NCBI RefSeq assembly: GCF_001039355.2
Contig: NW_019775869.1
Span: 126,001 to 186,000, forward strand
Length of the DNA: 60,000 nucleotides
From: Lingula anatina
Taxonomy: Eukaryota > Brachiopoda > Lingulata > Lingulida > Lingulidae
Direction: 5' to 3'
Shown here: piece after piece, positions 24,787 through 37,039 of the stretch
How the letters are laid out: every line of letters starts with the position of its first letter
How positions within the stretch are numbered: position 1 is the stretch's first letter
The notes under the pieces: generated by a model
What the model saw: only the letters and a program-made list of their open reading frames with translations
Database searches by the model: none
What the model was told of the DNA's origin: nothing
Program-made: the position numbers and the translations under genes

Positions 24787-27700
24787 CTGAAATAATACAG
24801 ACAAAGTATGATATGCATAGTCTCAGGAAGAACAAAATGGGGTTCTAGTAATCAATTAGAAAATATCTGACAAGAATTTAATTTGGTGACATTAAATAAT
24901 TGCAATTTTGTTAATATGGATTATCTGATGTGGATTAAATCAAAATGCATTTCTTCCAAAAAATCATAGTTAGCACAACTTAACAAAATTTGATATTTTA
25001 CTACACTACTGTTAAATGGATAACATGATATACATGTACATGTTAAGGAGCAACTAATTAATGTAAAAATACCATTTCATCTATCCAAATTAAAATAACT
25101 TTAAAGTAATTGGCTACTATGTACTGCTCAATACCACATCTTAGACTAACAATGTTCACTCGCAATTTACATAGCTTTTTTAGTAGATACTTGATTTCTA
25201 TGCTACAAATACACCGAGCCACATTGGCACAAACCTGTGCAAATTATGATAATCAAGGCATTGTATTCATTATGTCACAAGTTCACAACACATTCATATG
25301 TGGGTACATGTAGTTTCCATTGCATGTGACAGGACCATTCAGTTAGACATTTACATTGAAGCATCTGATGTGACCCCATCTGTTTATTGGCCTGTATCAA
25401 GAGGCCTACACCAATATGTAGTTCAGTTGCATTGAATAATCATACTATACTGTGCACATAAGGAAAAATATGATGCACAACAGATGGTGTTGTTACTATA
25501 AGTAGTTTAATAACAGATGAATATTGTTCTTATATTTAAGATAATACCACTGGCTTTCATAACATAGAAACACCTTTTATGCAATCTTCACAATAAACAT
25601 GTAATGTGACAATTGCAACATAAATTACTGGGCCAAAAAATTACTAACAAAGTCAACAAATTATGCAAGTACCATATCAAAAATAGCAACTGTCACTATT
25701 TAAATCAATAATTTATCTTTAAGAAATTATGATAACTAGCCGTTTATTAGATCCACTGCCAAATTTAGAGTTACTATCTTCATCTCTATTAGATGTGGTT
25801 ACAATAAAAATAAAACAGACCAAGAAGTGTAAAAGTCACTGCTTTGATTTAAAGGCAAAAGTGCTGAATAACATTTACTGGAACAAATTCCTCAGTCACA
25901 GAATCAGTTTGATCATACTTTTTATACATGTGTCAGCTTCAGATTTTCTCCAAGTAATAATGAAAAAATGGAGGATTTTTTGCTCTGTTTTATGGTTAAT
26001 TGGGTTTTTGGCACTTTGGAGTTGCTTCCTATCATAGATATAAATTCAGTCTTTTATCCAACTTGATATTGCACTGCATAGGTAGGCACATTTTATTTTG
26101 AATTGAAGACTCGAGCATTTGAATTACACAATCATTTTTCAAGATTAATGTTTGTCCTCTATTTTGTAAACCTGGCACTCTAATAATTAACCATAAAAGG
26201 TGGAGGGCTTTTAATGATTTTTATCCAAAGTCCAATGTCAACCTTACCTTGTTCATTCGTCAATAATCTTGTATTTCTTCTTAGTTAATGCCAAATGTAA
26301 CTGTTCCATCATCCATTGCCATTATAAACTGTGTGTTAGCTTTCAAATTCTGATGTTTTTGTCACAACAACTGGAATTTACATCATTTATTCATATCTAA
26401 GTCATATAGTAGCAATCAATGACAAGACTAACCTTATTTTGAAACAAGTAATTAACCCCTATGCCATTAAATATATCTAGAATCATTATTTCCAATGGTG
26501 AATGAATTCAATTTTGCAATCAAGCACAAAAGGTTTGTGGAAATATGACCAATACAAGGTGTTTGACTTAAAAAACCAACCACATATCTCAGTAACAATT
26601 TTTACTTAGAAGACAGAATCAATGACAATGAAGTTAATAATCCCAGGGGCCTTATTTTTGCCAAACACAATAGCTGTCTAGTTAATATCATTTATTGATT
26701 TTCCCTCCTTAAGAATCAATGTAGACCTGATCAAGGAGATATTTACAGCTACACACATGCTACTGTACAGAAGAAAATGAGTTTCCCACATTTTCAAAAA
26801 ATAATTCAACTTTGTTCTTTCAATGAATAAAATGTCTCTAAATGGCACTGGTCTTTCTTCTCCAACAATATATTTCAAAGGAACATACCTTTAAAGGATG
26901 AAGGATTTTAAACTTCAAAATGTAAGAATGAACACTTCCACATTCCTTGCATACCTTGTGAAAAAAACATGCATAAACATAAATTTGAAAAGAGATCCAT
27001 TTTAAAAGCTGTGTTATTCATTATTCTAATGCTTTTAGCACTTTGCCTCCATTTCTTTTGAATAAACATTGTTTTAAAAAAAATTCATGCTAATCTAACC
27101 TACACAAGCATATTCCACACCATGTACATTGGCATGAACCAGTATACATTACCATGCACTGAATATATATGTCACATTCATGACAAGGAAGTGCTACATG
27201 TAATAGAACAGACCTGGACAAGGAAATATTTAACAAGCTTTACCTTATAAAAATAAACATCAAGTATTTGGGAAATTTTTAAACGACAAACATTATAGTC
27301 CATAAGATTCCTAAGAGAAACGATGGCCAAGGATCTACAGCTCCCACTATTCTTTATCTTCTGTTCAATCTGAGTATTGTCTTACTCTTCAAACAGATAT
27401 TCAGTCTAGCAAAACAAAATACATGTATATCATAACACATACCAAGCATTCAGATTGTTTAATTTAGCATCTTTTTTTTCTAATCTTTTTGACAATCATG
27501 AAATTATTTTGCTTTGGAACTTACTGTGTATCATAAAATTTTGAAGTCAAACTACTATGATATACTAAAATAAAGTTTTATACACTAACATAAGTGATGT
27601 TGCACTTCAAATCTTTAAAAATCTGCCATCCACGCAGTACTGGGTCAGTACCTGGCACCTATACTCGCTCTACCATGAGTTGTTTACACCCAATTTCTGA

Positions 27701-28142
27701 AAGTTTTGTGACAATTCAAAACATTGTCAAATCAAAATTATGGCTTGATGAACATTTTTTAATTCAAAAATGACTTTTATTTAGTGAGTGTAATATCCAT
27801 AATAATGTTCAGCATTTTGTGAAAAATGTAAATTATTACACGATAGCTGGAACTTAAAGTATATTAAGATGTGATATCATAACTCCACTTTCCTTTATCT
27901 AGATATGTATACAAAAAAAGTTACAGCACTACATGAACATATGTATGTGTTCATTGTCATGCCTGAGTAGAGACTAAAACGGTTATGTAAGCATAATAAT
28001 ATCTCTGCCTTATCCTTAATTATGTAACTAATATTCCCCTATACATGTTGCATGCAGGTGAATATTGTATATGCCCCTAACTGAGGTACTCAGTATTAAG
28101 AAAACCTGTCCACTCATCTGACTGAACAGTACTACATGAGCT

Positions 28143-28258
28143 AGCACAAAAATTCATGCGTTAGCACTCCTATTGACGATTCTGATGTGTACTGTGTTAG
28201 CACAGACAGTACATATCAGAATCGTCAATAGCAGTGCTAACGCATGAATTTCCGTGCT
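28143..28258. mobile_element. 116-bp fold-back element (MITE-like), first copy
   Basis: Two arms of about 53 bp, starting AGCACAAAAATTCATGCGTT and ending AACGCATGAATTTCCGTGCT, are near-perfect inverse complements around a short loop (GTTAGCACAGA region). There is no coding capacity. The same element recurs at about 29875-29992 because it lies inside the duplicated block. Size and structure suit a MITE or snap-back element. Confidence 0.75.
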
Positions 28259-29874
28259 ATACATGAACCAAATCCATCTTACTTGTACATAAACACATTC
28301 TGTAAAACAGCTTAAAACAAGGACAATTTGCACATTATCATGATGGATCCCCTTCTGATACTCAGTACCTGTCTGACAAATGCAAAAATGCTATAGGAGT
28401 AACAGCTAGTACACCAAAAAATAAAATTAAAAAAAAACTAAAAAATAAAATAAAAAGCCCATGTATTGCTGAGGCCACCTTTATCCTTGCCACGGTTGTG
28501 CTACATNTCAACTTTGTTCTTTCAATGAATAAAATGTCTCTAAATGGCACTGGTCTTTCTTCTCCAACAATATATTTCAAAGGAACATACCTTTAAAGGA
28601 TGAAGGATTTTAAACTTCAAAATGTAAGAATGAACACTTCCACATTCCTTGCATACCTTGTGAAAAAAACATGCATAAACATAAATTTGAAAAGAGATCC
28701 ATTTTAAAAGCTGTGTTATTCATTATTCTAATGCTTTTAGCACTTTGCCTCCATTTCTTTTGAATAAACATTTTTTTTTTTTTTTTTTTTTTNTCGTTTT
28801 TAAAAAAATTCATGCTAATCTAACCTACACAAGCATATTCCACACATTGTACATTGGCATGAACCAGTATACATTACCATGCACTGAATATATATGTCAC
28901 ATTCATGACAAGGAAGTGCTACATGTAATAGAACAGACCTGGACAAGGAAATATTTAACAAGCTAAATACCTTATAAAAATAAACATCAAGTATTTGGGA
29001 AAATTTTAAACGACAAACATTATAGTCCATAAGATTCCTAAGAGAAACGATGGCCAAGGATCTACAGCTCCCACTATTCTTTATCTTCTGTTCAATCTGA
29101 GTATTGTCTTACTCTTCAAACAGATATTCAGTCTAGCAAAACAAAATACATGTATATCATAACACATACCAAGCATTCAGATTATTTAATTGAGCATCTT
29201 TTTTTTCTAATCTTTTTGACAATCATGAAATTATTTTGCTTTGGAACTTACTGTGTATCATAAAATTTTAAAGTCAAACTACTATGATATACTAAAATGA
29301 AGTTTAATATACTAACATACTAGTAAGTGATGTTGCACTTCAAATCTTTAAAAATCTGCCATCCATGCAGTACTGGGTCAGTACCTGGCACCTAGACTCG
29401 CTCTACCATGAGTTGTTTACACCCAATTTCTGAAAGTTTTGTGACAATTCAAAACATTGTCAAATCAAAATTGATGAACATTTTTTTTATTTCAAAAATG
29501 ACTTTTGTTTAGTCAGTGTAATATCCGTAATAATGTTCAGCATTTTGTGAAAAATATAAATTATTACACAAAAGCTGGAACTTTAAGTATATTAAGATGT
29601 GATATCATAACTCCAGTTTCCTTTATCTAGATATGTATACAAAAAAAGTTACAGCACTACATGAACATATGTAGCCTATATGTTCATTGTCATGCCTGAG
29701 TAGAAACTAAAAGGGTTATGTAAGCATAATAATATCTCTGCCTTATCTTTAATTATGTAACTAATATTCCCCTATACATGTTGCATGCAGGTGAATATTG
29801 TATATACCCCTAACTGAGGTACTCAGTATTAAGAAAACCTGTCCACTCATCTGACTGAACAGTACTACATGAAC

Positions 29875-29992
29875 TAGCACGAAAATTCATGCGTTAGCAC
29901 TCCTATTGACGATTCTGATATGTACTGTGTTAGCACAGACAGTACATATCAGAATCGTCAATAGCAGTGCTAACACATGAATTTCCGTGCTA
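29875..29992. mobile_element. Same fold-back element in the second duplicated block
   Basis: It matches 28143-28258 with a few substitutions. It is probably the same locus counted twice in the assembly. Confidence 0.7.
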
Positions 29993-30234
29993 TACATGAA
30001 CCAAATCCATCTTACTTGTACATAAACACATTCTGTAAAACAGCTTAAAACAAGGACAATTTGCACATTATCATGATGGATCCCCTTCTGATACCTGTCT
30101 GACAAATGCAAAAATGCTATAGGAGTAACAGCTAGTACACTAAAAAAATAAAATAAAATAAAAAATAAAATAAAAAGCCCATGTATTGCTGAGGCCACCT
30201 TTATCCTTGCCACGGCTGTGCTACATGTACACGA

Positions 30235-30249
30235 GGGGGGGGGGGGGGG
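30235..30249. repeat. Poly-G tract
   Basis: About fifteen G in a row, unusual in this AT-rich window. It lies just beyond the end of the duplicated block, upstream of the TJAP1-like first-exon donor. Confidence 0.9.
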
Positions 30250-30530
30250 CTGCCTGCCCAAATGAAAGTTTACAACATGCAGTATTTTTGTCTTTCTATA
30301 TCAATGATTGGGTTTCGTATAGCGTAGTATCGCTATCTTACTTAAATGCTTATTTGAGACTGACTACCCAGAACTGTATCCCGAATATGGATAAATGTTG
30401 TCACGTTGACGACTGGGTTTTTTAAACGTAGACTAGAGTCCCTTTCTTTTTGTTTGGAAACGAAAATAACAAGTCGATCTAGACCTCAAAAGAGACGTGG
30501 ACGGTTAAAAAATAAATACCTACAACTTAC

Positions 30531-30680
30531 CCTGTTGTTTCTAAGTATTTTCCAAAACCAGACTCGGCAAAAATAGCTTCACCTCACCCCTGTTTTAGGG
30601 AAGTGTCAAAATACACGTCAACAACAAATACAGCGTTGTTTCCGCTTGGGTCACAGCTGCGCACAATGGAGCACTGAGGG
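30531..30680 (-). other. Probable noncoding first exon of the TJAP1-like gene
   Basis: On the minus strand a consensus donor (ACAACAGG then GTAAGTTG) sits at 30531/30530. The sequence upstream of it is richer in CpG than its surroundings and has no long frame. The first coding exon at 24786 starts with an acceptor and needs such an upstream exon. The 5' limit is a guess. An intron of about 5.7 kb would join the two. Confidence 0.45.
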
Positions 30681-31267
30681 CATCTGTCATTTTCAAATGA
30701 GAAATGTCGTGAGGATGGGAAAACAACAAGCAGATAAATTTACTTAAAGCACAAATATACAACTTATTTGTCCAGTGATGTAAAATAATGATATATTAGG
30801 CTTATTTTACAAAAGTTCCACTTTAGTAAATATTATGGAAGGGTTTTAAAATTGCATTGTGGTTCCAAAAAGAGGTTCTTCCATGGAGAATGCCATGTAT
30901 AATGAGTGTTATAATGTCATTCTCCCTCAGTGTGCCTCGTTTTAGGTTATTCCTGCCTGTTACAATGAAAACATTAGGTATATGTCCTTTTTTGCTTTTT
31001 CGACAAAAACAAATTTAATTGAACAAAGAGAAATATAGATAATAACAGTTTGACATGAGCTACACTTTAAAAGGTACATAAATATTCCCGGATTGCATTG
31101 TTTTTGTTTCATTTTTGGTTAGGGGCAGGTATTTCCCATCGTGCAATGCGTCTTTATTTACCGGAAGTAGAGTTTTAGGATGGAGAAGAAATCAAGATGA
31201 GTAAAAATCCTTTTAAAACGTAACAAAAGAGCACTTATGTTTTAATTTTTGTATAAAGGACACTAAA
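30681..31267. promoter_or_regulatory. Divergent promoter region and 5' leader of MAP4K, with ETS site and upstream ORFs
   Basis: This interval separates the presumed first exon of the TJAP1-like gene (minus) from MAP4K (plus). CCGGAAGTAG at 31161-31170 is a consensus ETS/GABP site, common near start sites of divergent housekeeping genes. Three short upstream ORFs precede the kinase start if transcription begins near 31150: 31180-31200 (MEKKSR), 31197-31223 (MSKNPFKT) and a two-codon ORF at about 31234. The first two overlap as ATGA. No TATA box is obvious. Promoter use is inferred. Confidence 0.55.
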
Positions 31268-33819
31268 ATGTGCGCTGCTGGACACTTAGATATCTCCAGA
31301 AGAAACCCCCAAGATGATTTTGAGCTTATTCAACGCATTGGAAGCGGGACCTACGGTGATGTGTACAAGGTACTGCTCTGACTGAAAAATTTTGGCGAAA
31401 TTGAAAAGATGCATACCATCTAAAGTGTCGTTGCCTCCGTTATTTGTCCTTCCAGGAATCTTGAGTGAAGCAATACGGAGCTTTAAGAAATCTCACAATT
31501 TTACTCGGTTAGATATAATCTCTCCTCTCAATACACCCCTTTTGCCACGGATTGGTTGTTATTGAGTTATTTGTCCCTTTTCCCCTCAGAATACATTTAT
31601 AATTACGTTTCCCTATAATTGCTGTTAAATGCATTGACAGACATGTTGAGCTGACCCCCACCCTCCACATATAAATCATTTGTATGTATGTATTCATTAT
31701 ATTTTAATTTGGAAACTATCAAATGATCTCACACAGTGTCAGGCCCTCCCTAACACATCATATCATAATAATATTTTCATTTTCTCTGTATAATATTACC
31801 TTTTTGTTACTTTGTTCTGTTTTTATGTTTTTAAAGGTGAGCAAATAATGCTTGTAGCAAATTGCCACCTTTGTATGCAAATGTTATTAAATATTCTTTC
31901 TTGAACTAATAAATTTTATATGATTTTTACTGACCAGTTTATTCCTTGAATTTTGAACCACATGCTGTAAGCCATCAATATTATGAATTCTTCATAATGC
32001 ATTTTGTTTAAAATCCCATTACTGGTCCCTTCAACATGCTTTATGTTTCATATATATGTATTAAAAAATCATAGAATATATTTTGTATATATGTTTAACA
32101 TTACTCCATTATCTCTTAGAGTGATATCAATAATATGTTTGAATTTGTTTATTATTAGGCAAGAAACATCGCCACCAATGAACTGGCTGCAATCAAAGTC
32201 ATCAAGTTGGAACCAGGTAAAATTTCAATAACAGTCTACCATTAGTTTGTCTCATTCTTGTACACCATTCCTTGTTAAATATTTTCCTGGTGTATCTTTG
32301 ATATCTTGTAGAGCAGGTTTTCTGATTGTGTTTGGCAATATTAAAAAATATGCTAGTGTGACTTAGGATTTTGTTAAGAATAAACACAAGTACTGAGATA
32401 TCAGTATGATAACTTTATTTATCAGCACATTTATAGATACTTCAAAGAATGCTTTCAACTTTTAGGAGGCAGCAGACTTGCTTATAAATATACATTAGTA
32501 GATTAAACAAGCAATTGTCTAATTGACTTCATAAGGTCATCAGATAACAGTGGAACCACCATGTTGACATAGAATAACAATATTAAAGCCTCACGTGATG
32601 CAATTATCTGGACATCTGGGTGTGCCAACAGCTTAATAATTGTAATTTTAAAACATAACATATATGCTTGACCTTTAAATAGTGACATGATTCTAGCACA
32701 CTAAGGCTTCGTTCACATGCAATGTCTATTTTCTAAATTCTATTTTCTATTCGCGCTATCTTATGATCACGGTCTGTGCACTGAATATCCCGCCGCGTAA
32801 TTACTGGCAGCGCGAGCCAGTTACTTACAGTAACTTATAGTAACTGGCTCGCGCTGCCAGTAATTACGCGGCGGGATATTCAGTGCACAGACCGTGATCA
32901 TAAGATAGCGCGAATAGAAAATAGAATTTAGAAAATAGACATTGCATGTGAACGAAGCCTTAGTGTGCTAGAATCATGTCACTATTTAAAGGTCAAGCAT
33001 ATATGTTATGTTTTAAAATTACAATTATTAAGCTGTTGGCACACCCAGATGTCCAGATAATTGCATCACGTGAGGCTTTAATATTGTTATTCTATGTCAA
33101 CATGGTGGTTCCACTGTTATCTGATGACCTTATGAAGTCAATTAGACAATTGCTTGTTTAATCTACTAATGTATATTTATAAGCAAGTCTGCTGCCTCCT
33201 AANGGCGGGGCGGGCCAGTTACTTCCAGTAGCTTATAGTAACTGGCTCGCGCTGCCAGTAATTACGCGGCGGGATATTCAGTGCACAGACCGTGATCATA
33301 AGACATGCCGCAAATAGAAAATAGAATTTAGAAAATAGACATTGTATGTGAACGAAGCCTAAGTGAAGTATTTTGTTGTTTTTTTTTTTTTTTGCATTGT
33401 GAAGCTATTAAGATAGGTTATACAGTTTCTAACAAAAAAAAGGTACATGTGACTTGACATGTTTGTCTGAACCAAACATCATGTTTCTTTCATGTTTAAG
33501 AAAAATATGAAAAGATTATGTGGATCAATATTGATATTTTGAATATTTCTGAGATGCTGTGTGTCATTTGAACCAAGCGAACTGTCTGTTGCACAAATAG
33601 TCTTACTAGTACTACATAGTATAAATCTAGGCTGTCCAAGAGGTAACTGTGCAATGAGAGCCATGTCTTGTATGATCAAATAAAATTTTACTGTTCAAGT
33701 GTAAAACAAACTTCATATTAAAAAGGTAACATCACTGATCATTATAGATCAAATGTTGTTCTATATTACAATGCATCAATATGCAACTGTGTCACCCTAT
33801 TTATCATGATTGTGTGATT

Positions 33820-33856
<37 letters not shown>

Positions 33857-33877
33857 GTAAAGACATATGCAAGTTTN

Positions 33878-33957
<80 letters not shown>

Positions 33958-35821
33958 GTGTGTGTGTGTGTGTGTGTGTTTGAAAGAAAGAGAGATTATG
34001 CTTAAGAGTAGTGTATGTTCATATTTTTAATCATCCATCATAATTAATGAACCAGTTTACCTCATTTTTGAGTCCAGAAAATTGCATCAAATATTACTTG
34101 GATACCATTGATCCAGTCTAGCAGAGCACATAATAAATAGCAAATATGATCCTTATTGATGGGAGTTTATGGGATTGAGAAGCAGTAAGTCTTGAAATAT
34201 TGTATCTAGAATCAAAAGCCAGGCTCCAGGCTCCTTTTTTGCAGATTTTCGCGTGCCGTTTTAAGATCAATGCTTTCTAGTGTACAGAAGTCATTGTTCT
34301 GGATTAATGGGGAAACCATGCCTATGTGAGTCCCTAGATCAATCCCAGCAGCATAAAAGTGGCAGGAAAAAAGATCAGGGCATTTTATTAAATTAGCAAC
34401 CATATTGTAAAGATACCCTAGTGAACTTATGATCTTGAATTTATAAGTTCAGCTATTTCGACTGATATAAATAAATCATAGTTTTAGACATTTAAGTTTT
34501 GTGTGTGATTGTAATGACTTGTTGATTATTTTCAGCACTGTGGTATCATATTCTAAAAACAGCCTTTTGTTCCTCTGAATTTGTACTGAGTATTTATGTT
34601 GGCATTTCTAAAATTTGATTTATTTATTTTTTCTTATCATAGTAAGTAAATCTTGTTAAAGTGCCAATATTACAGACTTCAGTTCTTGTTTTGCTCTCTA
34701 CTTAGGTTACAGTACGTGATTTCTTGTAGCAAATTTCCATGAACTAAATGGTCGTGGCTAATATAGTTGCCAGCTGAGTCATAACTGCATTATTTGGGGC
34801 TGTATCAACTGTTAAGTTTACTACATGAGCCTCATCATTTGGCCATTCTGCAGAGCATTTTAAACCTGATTGTTTCTTTTTTTATACCACAAATACCTTG
34901 CCCCCATTTTGCATCATAGGTTTAAAAGTGAGGAGCTTTTTAAAGGCAATATTTTTCACTGCTTTGTTAAAGAAACATTCTATTCTACAATGCACTTGCC
35001 AAAGTGGATGAAACAGTTTCTTAAACATGAATTTGACTGTGTATTTTAATGTTACCTTCACATAACATGTAGATAACATGTATATGAAATATTCACATGA
35101 TGGTTTATGACATATGACCCTTTCCTTTCAATTTACTATAAAATTTCTGTTCATATACTGAAGAACAACACTGTTTATCCCAGGTTGTCTTGACAACAGA
35201 CTAAAGACATGACCATTTATTATAACAGAGAAGCTCTGCCAGTACAATTGTCAGTGATGGTTAGTGTCAGATAATCCAACATTTGGCAACATTGTTTCAT
35301 ACCCAAAGACTGCACTGTGTGAATGTATCCTGCCCGCATTTGAAAAGGTGTTTTACAATGGAAACTTGGGTCTTGAAACTAAATGAGGCAAAGTTCAATG
35401 TATTTCTTCACTAACAGTCCTTTTCATGTTCCCTTGTTAATTCTACAGGTTCTGGACAACAGTGACCTGACAGTGAACACTGTAACATCTGTCTGACATG
35501 CAGGTGCTATCAGGTGTACTAGGTGTATTACATGATTCAGGTTATGTGGGAAGAAACTGATCTCATAGTAAGAGCTGTATAAGAGGCGGATTAAGCTAAT
35601 ATTGTTAGCAGTCCTGGTGTGAATGGTACCTTCAAGCTTCCTGGTTAAGTGTATAGATTTTGTAACCCAGAGATAAATGATAGGTTTATTTTAGATGTGA
35701 GGATGATGCATAGAGTTTGACTCCATATTACTATTATGTGCATGCATGCATGCATGTGAGCATGTCGTTTTATCAATGTTCCAAAATCCAAAAGGTTATT
35801 AACATAGTTTTTATATTGATT

Positions 35822-35876
<55 letters not shown>

Positions 35877-37008
35877 AATAAAAATCCATAATGCTTGTCA
35901 GATTACTCATCAAATAAAATCAGAACGTATTGAATAACTGTGATATTATTGATGTCGGATTACCCTGCACAACATAATAAATGTTGACATATTTGTGTTA
36001 ACGATCACAGAAAAGTCAGTTGATTATATTGACAGAATAAATATATTCTGTCAAATAAAATTCCTTTCCAGATACTTATGACAGCCATTTGACCTTGGGA
36101 TTTCCTTGAATTAATGTGTTAGGTTTAGAGTTTGGATTTATGTTGAGCTGTGTGTATAGAATTCAGTAGTTTTCAGTCCTAGATAGTAACATCATTCATA
36201 TGGAGCATGAAGAGATCAAAATGGTTTGTCTTAATGGTAGATCCAGAAAACTAAGGGATGGGGATTTCTCTCTCCTTCCCTCCCTCCTGTATTTGTCTTA
36301 ATAAAATTTAGAAAAAAATATTATTAGATTAGGGAGTCCAAAAGATGTCCCAGTCTGGGCTGTTGCCTGGCTGTAATTCCCTGGTGCAGGTTGTTACTGG
36401 GTATTGTGTAATTTTGATAAACTTAATTTCATATTGCAAAGAACAGTTGTATGTTGTACTAATTATTGTGTTTTATTGTGTGTGTGCCTGTGTCACATCC
36501 TTGGTTTTAAACATGGTCTCAAGTTTATACATCTAGATATGAAGTTGGTCAGACAGAACATATGCTTCCATTTAGAAGCACAGCACAAAGATTGTTTAAT
36601 ACCAGTCATGTTTTTATTATGAATAATGCTGTAAGGCATTGTCCAACATCATGAACATGAATAATAAAGCTTCTCTGTGTGTATTTGACCACTAATTCAG
36701 TTCAAGATGCATGATTCTGATCCTGTCTGTGAATCATCCAAGCATTTTCCTGTGCAGGGCAGGTAGAACATGACCCCAGCTATGGAATGCATTCATATTG
36801 AATCACATGACAATATTAGCATTGTACGGTCTACCTCATATCATTTTATATCTCAACAAAACTTCGGGCATATTTGAAGATGCAATTTTGATGCAATTTA
36901 GATGCAATTTTGAGCAAGACAATTTGGCACTTCTAAATTTGTTCAAAAAAATTTTTTTTTCATATTAAAAAAAATTGATGATAAGGGGTAGTGTAGAGAG
37001 TATTTGTC

Positions 37009-37039
<31 letters not shown>

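Larger units (their letters stand above)
26806..30226. repeat. Direct duplication of about 1.7 kb split by a single N
   Basis: Block 26806-28506 recurs as 28508-30226 in the same order and orientation with small differences: a poly-T expansion with an N near 28773-28793, an 8-base insertion near 29670 and scattered substitutions. Block 1 ends directly at the N (28507) with CTACAT; block 2 starts directly after it and continues past CTACAT into unique sequence. That is what two overlapping contig ends joined with one N would look like. It lies in the long 5' intron of the TJAP1-like gene and contains no coding exon. Confidence 0.9.

Noticed and set aside
26678-28580. Repeated MKYIVGEERPVPFRD-type minus-strand ORF as a conserved protein
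   Set aside because: It occurs twice only because of the direct duplication at the single-N join; no family match and no splice support.
32503-33161. Two identical 61-codon ORFs on opposite strands as a duplicated gene pair
   Set aside because: They are mirror images within the 741-bp palindrome, have no recognisable motif and are probably an assembly product.
33820-33979. CRISPR-like or other regular repeat array
   Set aside because: It is a compound dinucleotide microsatellite; no spacer structure, and the genome is animal.
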